Part shown: piece after piece, positions 1 to 7,646 of the stretch | How the letters are laid out: the number at the start of each line of letters is the position of its first letter | Position numbering within the stretch: position 1 is the stretch's first letter | Assembly (NCBI GenBank): GCA_946185485.1 | Contig: CAMHJQ010000020.1 | Coordinates: forward strand, 1 to 59,434 | Length of the DNA stretch: 59,434 nucleotides | DNA from: an uncultured Prevotellaceae bacterium | GTDB taxonomy: Bacteria; Bacteroidota; Bacteroidia; Bacteroidales; Bacteroidaceae | Reading direction: 5' to 3' | Position numbers and translations under genes: made by a program | The notes under the pieces: generated by a model | Databases searched by the model: none | What the model was told of the DNA's origin: nothing | What the model saw: the letters and a program-made list of their open reading frames with translations, nothing else

Positions 1-118
1 CGGCTGATACTGTAGTCTATCTCCTCGGGGTAGGCATTGTAGCGGAAGGAGGCTCTCTTAGGTATCTCCAGTTGTCTGCAAACTCCAGATGGAGATCTGA
101 TGCGTATTGTATTTTCAT
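1..118 (-). pseudogene. Metallophosphoesterase N-terminus, frameshifted and cut by window edge
   Basis: Reading from ATG at 118 the first residues are MKIQYASDLHLEF, the typical opening of a calcineurin-like metallophosphoesterase; the D-x-H of SDLH is the first metal-ligand pair. The family then continues to a GD and a GNHE motif, but here the frame hits TAG at 17-19 after only 33 codons. A different frame stays open to the window edge (reading EIPKRASFRYNAYPEE), so a frameshift or an internal deletion/fusion is likely. The ATG overlaps the TGA of the upstream small gene (ATGA), suggesting translational coupling. The remainder lies outside the window, so the call of a broken gene is provisional. 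Confidence 0.5.
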
Positions 119-405
119 AAATTGTTATTATAAAGTTTAATCTCGCTCTCGATCTCTTGTCTTGCTGCTTCTTTCAACTTCATACGAACAATACCACTCA
201 CTATGTGACGGCCGTCTGGGTTGGTCTTGTGGCCATTGAAGGTTCCCATTAAATCAATACCATAGGCACTAGGGCAGTACAACTGCATAAAGCGGTTTAG
301 TTTATAATTGCCCTTTAGCCAGATATGATGCTGAGGATTTCTATTTTTGTTCATGGTTTTTTGCAACCACTTAACATACTTATCTCTTCTATAACTTCTG
401 CTCAT
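115..405 (-). CDS. Small basic protein of unknown function
   Basis: Unrecognised 96-residue protein, rich in Lys, Arg and Asn, with no signal peptide or membrane segment. The N-terminus is very basic (SRSYRRDKYVKWLQK) and could bind nucleic acid, but no named domain was recognised. It starts with ATG behind a good -7 box at 429-437 and its stop codon overlaps the start of the frameshifted metallophosphoesterase, so the two are probably co-transcribed. Accessory-type gene; function unknown. Confidence 0.55.
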   Translation of the reverse strand: MSRSYRRDKYVKWLQKTMNKNRNPQHHIWLKGNYKLNRFMQLYCPSAYGIDLMGTFNGHKTNPDGRHIVSGIVRMKLKEAARQEIESEIKLYNNNL

Positions 406-428
406 AGCTTAATTACTTTTTTGATGAT

Positions 429-437
429 GCAAAGTTA
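429..437 (-). promoter_or_regulatory. -7 promoter box for the small basic protein
   Basis: Minus strand reads TAACTTTGC, matching the Bacteroidota -7 consensus TAnnTTTGY, about 24 bases before the ATG at 405. The rest of the 406-656 gap holds only the opposite promoter at 576-584. Confidence 0.5.
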
Positions 438-575
438 GCGTTTTACTAAAGAACTTACCAAAGGCTATAGATAATTAGGTATGAAAGTTGGCTCCGTTGG
501 TATGAAATTCCTACCATATATGAATAGTTTCGTACTTTACTGAATTAAATCCTTTTAAAACTCAACGCAATGCTT

Positions 576-584
576 TAACTTTGC
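576..584 (+). promoter_or_regulatory. -7 promoter box for the small-ORF cluster
   Basis: TAACTTTGC lies 72 bases before the first small ORF at 657. No clear TTTG -33 element is seen at the usual spacing. It is the only good forward box before the cluster, so the small ORFs are probably one transcript. Confidence 0.45.
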
Positions 585-656
585 AAATGCTACAATAAAG
601 TGGTTAACAAAATAATAGAAGTTGAATGAACAAAACATAACGAATGGAGAATATTA

Positions 657-854
657 ATGGCTAACGATATTATGAAGAATTGTAACTATAGCAAATATAC
701 TACTGTTGAAGAGCAGAAAGTACTTCAGATAAAGTATAGTAATTTACCTGATGCTCCACCTCGTTCTGAGTGGATGACGGTTGATGAGTGCTTTGACGAT
801 ATAATCAATAGTGTGGAAAAAATATACGATAAAAAAGAATTTGACCAATCATAA
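657..854 (+). CDS. Small protein 1 of the PRSEWxTVDE cluster
   Basis: 65 residues, soluble, no signal peptide. It carries PPRSEWMTVDE near residue 40 followed by an acidic/hydrophobic helix. The same motif recurs in the next ORF (APRSEWVTVEE) and, more diverged, in the ORF at 1282 (IPKGSKWITVQE), so these are tandem paralogues. The stop at 852-854 is one base from the next ATG (856). I do not recognise a named family. Small tandem acidic proteins of this kind can be antitoxins or anti-defence proteins, but nothing in the sequence shows that. Confidence 0.55.
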   Translation: MANDIMKNCNYSKYTTVEEQKVLQIKYSNLPDAPPRSEWMTVDECFDDIINSVEKIYDKKEFDQS

Positions 855-855
855 A

Positions 856-1020
856 ATGGAACATAATAAATCAATAACAGAAAAAGAACGTAATGAACTT
901 AACGAAAAATATGCCAACGTTAAGTTGCAGAAATTGGCTCCTCGTAGTGAGTGGGTTACAGTAGAAGAAATGAGAATAATTCTCAAAAATGAAAATGCTG
1001 ATTTTTATTCAAAGAAATGA
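856..1020 (+). CDS. Small protein 2 of the PRSEWxTVDE cluster
   Basis: 54 residues from ATG 856; an upstream in-frame ATG at 811 would overlap the previous gene heavily and is rejected. Contains LAPRSEWVTVEE, closely matching the motif of the preceding gene (PPRSEWMTVDE), then a short charged helix. Same unknown family as its neighbours and probably translated from the same mRNA. Confidence 0.55.
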   Translation: MEHNKSITEKERNELNEKYANVKLQKLAPRSEWVTVEEMRIILKNENADFYSKK

Positions 1021-1047
1021 CAATATTTGCAAAAATATTTAAGAAAT

Positions 1048-1158
1048 GTGACAGAACAAAGGAGAGCAGAGTTATTAGAAGGGCTTGATGAATATTACGC
1101 ATCAAGACGTGACTTGCTGAATGAAAATAGGTCTCACGAAAAAAACGAAAATTATTAA
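1048..1158 (+). CDS. Possible 36-aa ORF (GTG start)
   Basis: A GTG-started frame encoding VTEQRRAELLEGLDEYYASR and a charged tail. It resembles the helical, acidic style of its neighbours but lacks the W-x-TV motif, and its end overlaps the next frame by 38 bases. Support is only position and composition. Confidence 0.2.
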   Translation: MTEQRRAELLEGLDEYYASRRDLLNENRSHEKNENY

Positions 1159-1255
1159 CGGACTTACTTATGTGGTCGTAGATAATATGACTGTTGAAGA
1201 CTGGGCTAAACAAAATGATGCTATTCCTATCGAAGACACATTTTTGAGGTGGTAA
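1121..1255 (+). CDS. Possible 44-aa ORF with MTVEDW motif
   Basis: ATG-started frame of 44 residues containing NMTVEDWAKQNDAIP. The MTVED core resembles WMTVDE of the first paralogue, which supports it as a diverged member of the cluster. Too short for routine gene calling; overlaps the GTG frame before it. Confidence 0.3.
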   Translation: MKIGLTKKTKIINGLTYVVVDNMTVEDWAKQNDAIPIEDTFLRW

Positions 1256-1281
1256 AGTGATGAAACGAAAGAAAGGATAAT

Positions 1282-1455
1282 ATGAGTAAGAAAACTATAG
1301 TAGAAGGATATGACATAAACCAATTACCTCGTATTCCTAAGGGCAGTAAATGGATCACTGTCCAGGAACTTGGCACAATACTCAAAAGGGATGTAAAGGA
1401 AATTTACGAAGACGCTCATGATATAGAAAAATATATGAAAAATCCATTTTACTAA
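1282..1455 (+). CDS. Small protein 3 of the PRSEWxTVDE cluster
   Basis: 57-residue ORF from ATG 1282. Contains LPRIPKGSKWITVQE, a diverged copy of the motif in the two upstream paralogues, followed by a helix (LGTILKRDVKEIYEDA) matching the position of their second halves. Shared motif order across three adjacent ORFs is good evidence that they are translated. Function unknown. Confidence 0.5.
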   Translation: MSKKTIVEGYDINQLPRIPKGSKWITVQELGTILKRDVKEIYEDAHDIEKYMKNPFY

Positions 1456-1492
1456 CAGAATCAGAGTCTAATGAATTTAACGCAAAGGGGGA

Positions 1493-1603
1493 ATGAGTAC
1501 TAAAGAACTAATAGCACGTCTTGATGCTGTTCCGTTTGAAGAATTCCAAAATGGTCTGAAAGAAAAAATCAAAATTGTGTTGGTACGAGAACCAGATGAT
1601 TAA
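1493..1603 (+). CDS. Possible 36-aa ORF
   Basis: ATG-started frame reading MSTKELIARLDAVPFEEF and a short basic/hydrophobic tail. It fits the spacing of the small-ORF cluster but has no shared motif. Weak support. Confidence 0.25.
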   Translation: MSTKELIARLDAVPFEEFQNGLKEKIKIVLVREPDD

Positions 1604-1639
1604 GAACTTTATTAAAAAAATGTAATAATCGAATAAGTT

Positions 1640-1876
1640 ATGAGTAAATGGCACTTGATAAACGAGGAAGGGGATCAGATTGAAGTTGATTCCTCTGAAA
1701 TGGATGACGAGAAATATGCAGGCTACAGTGTTGACCTTGGCTGGTATAAGGCTCATGGTTATGTTGAAGCAAAGGAAGTCTTTCGTAGAATCAAGGAAAA
1801 GTATAAAAACATAACCCCAGAGCAAGCACGTGAACTACTTAGAACTGGTGCATACAAACGCAAGCCGTCAGACTAG
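1640..1876 (+). CDS. Small acidic protein of unknown function
   Basis: 78-residue soluble protein, last of the small-ORF run. Begins MSKWHLINEEGDQIEVDSSE and ends with a helical, basic tail (TPEQARELLRTGAYKRK). Not recognised. Its stop overlaps the 3' end of the convergent viaA gene by four bases, and no terminator is visible between them, so transcripts may run into each other. Confidence 0.5.
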   Translation: MSKWHLINEEGDQIEVDSSEMDDEKYAGYSVDLGWYKAHGYVEAKEVFRRIKEKYKNITPEQARELLRTGAYKRKPSD

Positions 1877-3438
1877 TACCTTCTCGGCTGCTTGTAATGT
1901 ATTTCATAGACTTTATCGAAGTACTTGTCCCAATTGGTCTCTCCCTGACCAATCTTGAAGCCATAGAACTTGGTGCCAGTCTTCTGATAGTCCTTGAACT
2001 TATTCATCAGTTCCTCCGTAGTCCTGGGTATGAGGAAGTCGGTTATCCAAAGGACGTCAGCATTCATATAGCGGTCTTCACCATTGTCCAACAGATAGAA
2101 AGCAAGGTTTAGCATCTTCTGAGCATCAGTTCCTCCACCAAGAAACGGGAAGTAACCCTTGGCGAAGTTTTCATTGTCTTCAGACTTCATGCCAATGCGC
2201 TCCATTGCCCGTTTCTTTCTGCGGGAACGAAGTTCGATGGGGCGTACATCAACAGAGAAATCTATCAAGAAACAGTCGCGGTTCAATTGCTCGGCTGTCT
2301 GCTCCAACTTGGATAGTAATGAAGCTTCTATCCTCTGCGGAACTCCGTACATGCTTGCTGACGAGTCAACGCATACTATCATTGGTCCACGTCGGGATGC
2401 TCTTTCGGAACGTAATTTACTTGAAGGTTTGGTTATCTCAGACTTATAACGGAATATCTGTAACTGACTTGTGAGATACTTTCGTAGGAACAAGCTTTCC
2501 ATTTCTGTATCAGAATACTGAGCCAGTTCCAGAGGCATTAGCGCATTCAAATCGCGACCAATTGTTACTCCCTCAATATCACTGCCACTGGAATGTTCTA
2601 TCTTATGAGAACTACCTGACTGTACAGTGAGCCTGTCTTTCCCGTCTTCATCGGGCAGACGTCCCATTCGCTTTGCCACATCGCCGATTTCGGGATACCT
2701 GTTCTGAATCTCAACTATGCAAAGCCGCTTCTCAAATTCGGATTCTGTCCACTGCCCGTCCATCATCTCCCAAGCCTGTAAAGCCATATCTTCAGAATAA
2801 CCCTGGTTGCGCATCCGATTCTCTATTGCGTCGAGTTTTACTTTCAGACCTCCGGCAATTCCACCTGCCTTAGCTTCAATCTTTTTTGTTTGCTCTTTTC
2901 TGTTTCTTTCATCTATAGCACCACTCCATTCGCGTTTTAGTAGTTCCCAGTTCTCCGGTTTTTGCCAACCATTGTACTTGAACTTCCTTTTCATGAAGTC
3001 CAGGTCGAAGCCGTCATCTTTGTACTTCTCGTTGACAGATTGTAACAAAGTCTGCCAACTATCTTTCTTTTTCTGCATAGACCATTCCATCATCTTTTGC
3101 ATCTCACTTCTCTCGCCGGTGGCAATCTGATTGAGGAATTGCTCGCTATGAAGGCACTCCAGCACAAAACGTCCGACAGTTTCGTAGAAAATCTTCCCCG
3201 CAATCTTGCTGGAGAGGACACGGTATTGGATGATGGGGTCGCTCATGATGCCGTGAAGATAATGGAGTACAGGATCGTAATACATCTTCCAGGGCTGGTC
3301 AACTTGTACGGTAGATTCAATCTCTACGACTTCTCCCGTCTTGACGAATTGCTCGACTAGGCTCAAGTAGAACGATGGAGAGAGACGCTTTCTGTATATC
3401 TTCTCCATCCAGTAGTCAACCTCAGATACTTCCACCAT
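1873..3438 (-). CDS. viaA: VWA-domain protein, ViaA-like partner of RavA
   Basis: 521 residues. The N-terminal two thirds is a long helical region; the C-terminal third (from about residue 350) is a von Willebrand A domain with an intact metal-ion-dependent adhesion site: D-S-S-A-S after GPMIVCV, the GGGTD loop and WITDFL. That order matches ViaA, the partner of the MoxR-family ATPase RavA. The RavA homologue lies directly upstream with five bases between stop and start, so they form an operon. In enterobacteria RavA-ViaA acts as a cytoplasmic chaperone-like ATPase linked to respiratory complexes, lipids and aminoglycoside sensitivity; the substrate here is unknown. Identification rests on domain order and gene pairing. 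Confidence 0.8.
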   Translation of the reverse strand: MVEVSEVDYWMEKIYRKRLSPSFYLSLVEQFVKTGEVVEIESTVQVDQPWKMYYDPVLHYLHGIMSDPIIQYRVLSSKIAGKIFYETVGRFVLECLHSEQFLNQIATGERSEMQKMMEWSMQKKKDSWQTLLQSVNEKYKDDGFDLDFMKRKFKYNGWQKPENWELLKREWSGAIDERNRKEQTKKIEAKAGGIAGGLKVKLDAIENRMRNQGYSEDMALQAWEMMDGQWTESEFEKRLCIVEIQNRYPEIGDVAKRMGRLPDEDGKDRLTVQSGSSHKIEHSSGSDIEGVTIGRDLNALMPLELAQYSDTEMESLFLRKYLTSQLQIFRYKSEITKPSSKLRSERASRRGPMIVCVDSSASMYGVPQRIEASLLSKLEQTAEQLNRDCFLIDFSVDVRPIELRSRRKKRAMERIGMKSEDNENFAKGYFPFLGGGTDAQKMLNLAFYLLDNGEDRYMNADVLWITDFLIPRTTEELMNKFKDYQKTGTKFYGFKIGQGETNWDKYFDKVYEIHYKQPRRY

Positions 3439-3443
3439 ACCTT

Positions 3444-4979
3444 CTATGCTTCAAGTTTTTCTGTGTCTTGTCTGGTGTAGGCAATCTCTGTCATAAGTTT
3501 CTTAACAACATCCTTGATAGTCTCTTTGTCTGCAGAGGAAGTCAGGATGTTGTCCAATAGTTGCTCTTCGCGTTGCTTAATCTGAGTACCAAGCTGCTCG
3601 ATTTCCTGGTAGAAATCGCGGTCTGACAACTTTCCCTTTTCTGTGGGCATTACTTGTTGTTCATCCCGCTCAAGTTCTTCGATGTAGAATTGTACGCCGT
3701 CGATGTAGAGCCTTTTGTCATCGCGGGTGAGATATGCTTGTCTGGCGCCTTTGGGGAAGTCAGAACCATCGAATGACCTGATGATAGAACGTTCCGGCTT
3801 CTTGGGATCACGGTAGATAACACCTAACTGTCCAGCATTCTCCTTCGTTGCCCACCGCATGTTCTGATAGTCGGTAATGAAGATGTAGGTGTTGCCTGTA
3901 TCATGGTCAAGAACATGATAGTAGTAGTTGTCGTATATCTTCTTCCGTTGGTCAGTGGTGGCCATCTGCTTCCTTGCTTTTGCAGTTGCTCTGTGCTGTC
4001 GGCTCACTCTGATGTCTGCTTCCAATGCTAACTTGATGTCTGCAAGATGGGCAGAGAATTCTGAGAACAGTGACTGAATAACAATATGCCTGATACCTTC
4101 GGCTTCATCTGGCTCTTGCCAAAGACAGTTGTATATGGGAACCAGGTCTGCTGGAGAGACTGATGTCCTGTCGTGGATGAATGCTGAGGTTCTGAGCAGT
4201 CGGACAATCTTCTTCCATCGCCTGTCGCTGACATAGACATTATGATGTTCATCGGAAGAACTGACTGGTACACTGCCTATAGCCTTTCGGATGACACCAA
4301 TGGATTTCAGAACGTCCTGTGAAACTTCGATAGTATCAATTGCCTTACTCCATTCATTATACTCATCAGAAGTGATCTGCAACTTTTGGCTCACAACTAT
4401 CTCTGCTTCTGAGTTGCTGTCTGTCAACATTGCGAAGAAGTTCCGCTCCTGCTTGATGTTCGAACATTCGATTCTGATGATGAAACGATCCCATAATGCT
4501 TCAAGTCCTTCACCTTGTGCCGGAAGTTCATTGCTTGCTGCGATGAGCAACTTCAGTGGCAGTGAAATCTCCTTATCTCCATTGCGAAACAACTTCTCGT
4601 TGATAACAGTCAATAGGGTATTCTGTATAGCAGGACCGGCTTTCCATATTTCGTCAAGGAATACAACATCAGCGGTTGGGAGATAGCCGTCAATACTGCG
4701 CTCATATTTGTCTGAGTCCTTCAACTTGCTGATGCTGACTGGGCCGAATATCTCATCAGGCGTACTGAATCGCGACATAAGATACTCAAACGAACTTGAG
4801 TTCTTGAATGCAGATTTCAGTCGTCTGGCTATCATTGACTTTGCAACACCTGGAGGACCTAATAAGATAATACTTTCTCCTGCAAGTGCCGCCAACATAG
4901 AAAGTGACAGTTCACTCTCTTTCTCGTATATCCCTACGCTCAATTCAGTGAGCAGTTCTTCTATCCTTTTTCTAACCAT
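3444..4979 (-). CDS. ravA: MoxR-family AAA+ ATPase RavA
   Basis: 511 residues. Walker A GPPGVAKS at 41-48, Walker B VVFLDE at about 106-111, sensor 1 around LLIAASNELP and an arginine-finger region (EALWDRFIIR) define a MoxR-type AAA+ module. Phrases such as EYLMSRFSTPDEIFGP, VFLDEIWKAGPAI and YVSDRRWKK are RavA hallmarks rather than generic MoxR. The C-terminal ~200 residues hold a beta-rich section and a terminal coiled coil. It precedes viaA on the same strand. A TACCTTTGC box at 4983-4991 sits only a few bases before the ATG, so the mRNA would have almost no leader. Confidence 0.85.
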   Translation of the reverse strand: MVRKRIEELLTELSVGIYEKESELSLSMLAALAGESIILLGPPGVAKSMIARRLKSAFKNSSSFEYLMSRFSTPDEIFGPVSISKLKDSDKYERSIDGYLPTADVVFLDEIWKAGPAIQNTLLTVINEKLFRNGDKEISLPLKLLIAASNELPAQGEGLEALWDRFIIRIECSNIKQERNFFAMLTDSNSEAEIVVSQKLQITSDEYNEWSKAIDTIEVSQDVLKSIGVIRKAIGSVPVSSSDEHHNVYVSDRRWKKIVRLLRTSAFIHDRTSVSPADLVPIYNCLWQEPDEAEGIRHIVIQSLFSEFSAHLADIKLALEADIRVSRQHRATAKARKQMATTDQRKKIYDNYYYHVLDHDTGNTYIFITDYQNMRWATKENAGQLGVIYRDPKKPERSIIRSFDGSDFPKGARQAYLTRDDKRLYIDGVQFYIEELERDEQQVMPTEKGKLSDRDFYQEIEQLGTQIKQREEQLLDNILTSSADKETIKDVVKKLMTEIAYTRQDTEKLEA

Positions 4980-4982
4980 AGC

Positions 4983-4991
4983 GCAAAGGTA
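4983..4991 (-). promoter_or_regulatory. -7 box of the ravA-viaA operon
   Basis: Minus strand TACCTTTGC ends three bases before the ravA ATG (4979). With a start site a few bases past the box, the transcript would be leaderless or nearly so. No consensus -33 TTTG is seen at 20 bases. Confidence 0.55.
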
Positions 4992-5162
4992 GTCATTTTA
5001 TTCCTGACTATCGAAGATTTGAACTTCTTTTGTTTCAGAATGATACAAAACTGTGATGTCTAGGTATGAAACTATGACGGGCTTCTATTGCTTCTTTTAG
5101 GGTCATTTCACAAAACATATTAAAACTATTGGCAAAGGTACGGATAAATCCCCACTTTTTCT

Positions 5163-5171
5163 TATTTTTGC
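5163..5171 (+). promoter_or_regulatory. -7 box of the cyclophilin operon
   Basis: TATTTTTGC, 38 bases before the ATG at 5210. It is the best forward box in the 4980-5209 gap and likely drives the ten closely packed genes to 9952. Confidence 0.5.
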
Positions 5172-5209
5172 ACTCACTATTACGATACTTTATGAATTAA
5201 GATTGAAAA

Positions 5210-5938
5210 ATGAAAGTAAAAATACAGACTATGCTTGGCGACATCGTAGTTCGCCTATATGATGAGACTCCTATACATCGCGACAACTTTCTGAAGTTGG
5301 CGAAGGAAGGTTATTACGATGGCACACTGTTCCATCGAGTGATAAAGGACTTTATGATTCAGGGTGGTGATCCAGATTCTAAGGGAGCACCTGCTGGAAA
5401 GATGCTTGGAGTAGGAGGTCCGGACTATACGCTTGAGGCAGAAATCAAGGACGGACTTTTCCATAAACGTGGTGCTTTGGCTGCTGCGAGACAAGGTGAC
5501 GAAGTTAATCCAGAGCGTCGTAGTAGCGGGTCTCAATTTTATATTGTCTGGGGCCAGGTGTATAATGAAGGGCAGCTTCGTCAGTTCTCCAAACAGTTGA
5601 GGATGCAGAAAGTTCAAGATGCGTTTAATTCGTTAGCTGCTGAACATCGTGCTGAGATTATGCAGATGCGTCGTGACAGGAATCGTGAGGGGCTTCAGGA
5701 ATTGCAAGACAAACTGGCTGCGGAAGCTGAGAGTAAGGTAGGAAAAACTGGCTTGACCGATGACCAGTTGAAGATATACTCTACTGTTGGCGGTACACCC
5801 CATCTTGACGGTCAATACACTGTATTTGGTGAAGTCGAAGAAGGGCTTGATGTGGTTGAAATGATACAAGGGACTGCTACTGGACGTGCAGATAGACCTG
5901 TTGATGACATCGAAATGAGAATGATAGTTATTGAATAA
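5210..5938 (+). CDS. Cyclophilin-type peptidyl-prolyl cis-trans isomerase
   Basis: 242 residues, no signal peptide, so cytoplasmic. Cyclophilin signatures are clear: GDIVVRLYDETPIHRDNF, then FHRVIKDFMIQGGDP (active-site Arg, Phe, Met and Gln), the SGSQFYI strand and a C-terminal YTVFGEVEEGLDVV. A helical, charged insert of about 50 residues (roughly 130-180) separates the two halves, as in other Bacteroidota homologues. It isomerises Xaa-Pro bonds during folding. First gene of a compact operon; the next gene starts two bases after its stop. Confidence 0.9.
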   Translation: MKVKIQTMLGDIVVRLYDETPIHRDNFLKLAKEGYYDGTLFHRVIKDFMIQGGDPDSKGAPAGKMLGVGGPDYTLEAEIKDGLFHKRGALAAARQGDEVNPERRSSGSQFYIVWGQVYNEGQLRQFSKQLRMQKVQDAFNSLAAEHRAEIMQMRRDRNREGLQELQDKLAAEAESKVGKTGLTDDQLKIYSTVGGTPHLDGQYTVFGEVEEGLDVVEMIQGTATGRADRPVDDIEMRMIVIE

Positions 5939-5939
5939 T

Positions 5940-6314
5940 ATGTTGGAAGTTGGACTGAAACATACTAGCGAATTGATTGTAGGTGATGCGGTGACCGCTA
6001 TTCAGATGGGGTCTGGAGATATGCCTGTCCTTGCTACTCCTGCTATGATGGCATTGATGGAAAACGCTGCCATGCTTGCCGTTGCTGATGAATTGCCAGA
6101 AGATTGTACGACAGTTGGTGGTCATATAGAATCTTCACACCTCAGACCCTCGAGGATAGGAGATAAGGTGTCTGCAACAGCCGAAGTAACCAAAGTTGAC
6201 GGCAAGAAGATAGAGTTTAAGGTGGTTGCTTATTCTGGTGAAACATTGCTTGGAGAGGGTACACACCTGAGATCCATCGTTGACAAAGAAAGATTCATTT
6301 CAAAACTTGGATAA
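5940..6314 (+). CDS. FlK-like acyl-CoA thioesterase (hot-dog fold)
   Basis: 124 residues from ATG 5940; a TTG at 5931 would overlap the cyclophilin stop and is not needed. The pattern VLATPAMMALMENAAMLAV, then TVGGHIESSHLRPSRIGD and a C-terminal GTHLRSIVDKERF matches the fluoroacetyl-CoA thioesterase-like branch of hot-dog proteins, with the Thr, Glu and His of the catalytic set in place. It probably hydrolyses a small acyl-CoA; substrate unknown. The next ATG follows one base after the stop, pointing to coupled translation. Confidence 0.75.
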   Translation: MLEVGLKHTSELIVGDAVTAIQMGSGDMPVLATPAMMALMENAAMLAVADELPEDCTTVGGHIESSHLRPSRIGDKVSATAEVTKVDGKKIEFKVVAYSGETLLGEGTHLRSIVDKERFISKLG

Positions 6315-6315
6315 T

Positions 6316-6813
6316 ATGAACTTATTAGAATTAGTAAAAGCGAGATATAGTTGTAGGAGCTATCAGTCTACGAGTGTTGAACAGGATAAGCTGGATTACA
6401 TCATGGAGTGTGTCCGGTTTGCCCCATCCGCTGTGAACAGGCAGCCTTGGAAGTTCCGTATAGTCAGGAACGAAGCCGATAAGGAGAAACTTCAGAAGTG
6501 CTACAACCGCGAATGGTTCCAGACGGCTCCAATGTACATCATCTGCTCTATTCTCCACGACGAGGAGTGGATACGCTCTGACGGAAAGCATCATGGCGAT
6601 ATCGATGTAGCTATTGCGGTAGAGCATCTTTGTCTAGCGGCTACAGAACAGGGACTTGGTACATGTTGGGTATGTAACTTTGATGCAGAATTGTGCAAGA
6701 AGTCCTTTGGCTTGGGAGAGAATGAAGAAGCTGCCGTACTGATTCCCATTGGCTATCCTGCTGAAGATCCGAAGGAAAAGAAGCGTAAGGACATTGAACA
6801 AATATGCAAATAA
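6316..6813 (+). CDS. Nitroreductase-family flavoprotein
   Basis: 165 residues from ATG 6316; a TTG start 36 bases earlier overlaps the thioesterase gene and is rejected. N-terminal RYSCRSYQ and APSAVNRQPWKFRIV are the FMN-binding signatures of the family, and GLGTCWVCNFD plus VLIPIGYPAE are the conserved C-terminal pieces. Short members like this usually form homodimers that reduce nitro or quinone compounds with NAD(P)H. Substrate not deducible. Sits in the operon next to RidA, whose gene follows after 18 bases. Confidence 0.85.
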   Translation: MNLLELVKARYSCRSYQSTSVEQDKLDYIMECVRFAPSAVNRQPWKFRIVRNEADKEKLQKCYNREWFQTAPMYIICSILHDEEWIRSDGKHHGDIDVAIAVEHLCLAATEQGLGTCWVCNFDAELCKKSFGLGENEEAAVLIPIGYPAEDPKEKKRKDIEQICK

Positions 6814-6831
6814 ACAAAACATCATAAGAAG

Positions 6832-7209
6832 ATGAAAAAAGTAATCAGTACAACAAAGGCACCTTCGGCAATAGGACCTTATAGTCAGGCAATACAAGTT
6901 GGCAATCTCATTTATACCTCTGGACAGATACCCATCAATCCTGCTACTGGAAGTTTTGTTGAGGGAGGTATCAAGGAACAAACCCGCCAGTCTTTGCTCA
7001 ACGTGAAGGCTATTCTGGAAGAGGCAGGTCTGACAATGCACAATGTAGTGAAAACAACAGTATTCATGGCTGATATGAACGACTTTGCTGATATGAACGC
7101 TGTTTATGCAGAGTTTTTCACAGAGCCATATCCTGCAAGGTCTGCCGTTGCTGTAAAGACTTTGCCAAAAGGAGCATTAGTTGAGATTGAAGTCGTTGCT
7201 GGGGTATGA
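6832..7209 (+). CDS. ridA: RidA-family enamine/imine deaminase
   Basis: 125 residues, the standard length. [20 protein letters not shown] at the start and [20 protein letters not shown] near the end are diagnostic of RidA (YjgF); the Arg in PARS binds the carboxylate of the 2-aminoacrylate-type substrate. It hydrolyses reactive enamines made by PLP enzymes, protecting the cell. Forms a cytoplasmic trimer in known relatives. Mid-operon. Confidence 0.92.
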   Translation: MKKVISTTKAPSAIGPYSQAIQVGNLIYTSGQIPINPATGSFVEGGIKEQTRQSLLNVKAILEEAGLTMHNVVKTTVFMADMNDFADMNAVYAEFFTEPYPARSAVAVKTLPKGALVEIEVVAGV

Positions 7210-7244
7210 CAAAGTAAACTATCTGGAACCACAAAATCACTAAT

Positions 7245-7613
7245 ATGTCACACGGTCATCTTTGGTTGTTTAATATGAAAATGTGCTGTGGGATGCAGAT
7301 TTCCTCACTCATAGCAAAACTGGAAGATTGCAAGAGAATGGGAAGAACTACATCTTGTGTGGTCAGTCCCAATTATCCTGCGGCCTCCAACGAGGACTAC
7401 TTATTTGACTGCATGAACTTATATGCAAGGCTTGGTGATGACGGGACTATTGAACTTTCAGGCACTGTGTTCTATTGGAATCCTGTAGATGGTGATACCC
7501 AAAAGTCCGTGACTATCCAGACTTTCCCAAACCTTGATGCCTGTCTCAGTTGGCTTGGCAGTGAGAGTGCAGCCCGTGACAAATGTGTTGAAATGTTAGA
7601 CGAGAATTGTTAG
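7245..7613 (+). CDS. Hypothetical Cys-rich small protein
   Basis: 122 residues, soluble, not recognised. It has seven cysteines, including a CC pair near residue 14 and a terminal Cys. A later ATG at 7275 is an alternative start. The body is beta-rich with FYWNPVDGD and a C-terminal helix. Its place in the operon between RidA and an esterase suggests a cytoplasmic housekeeping or stress role, but this is only context. Confidence 0.6.
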   Translation: MSHGHLWLFNMKMCCGMQISSLIAKLEDCKRMGRTTSCVVSPNYPAASNEDYLFDCMNLYARLGDDGTIELSGTVFYWNPVDGDTQKSVTIQTFPNLDACLSWLGSESAARDKCVEMLDENC

Positions 7614-7646
7614 TGAGTATAAGATAAGCACAAGGTCAGCACATCA

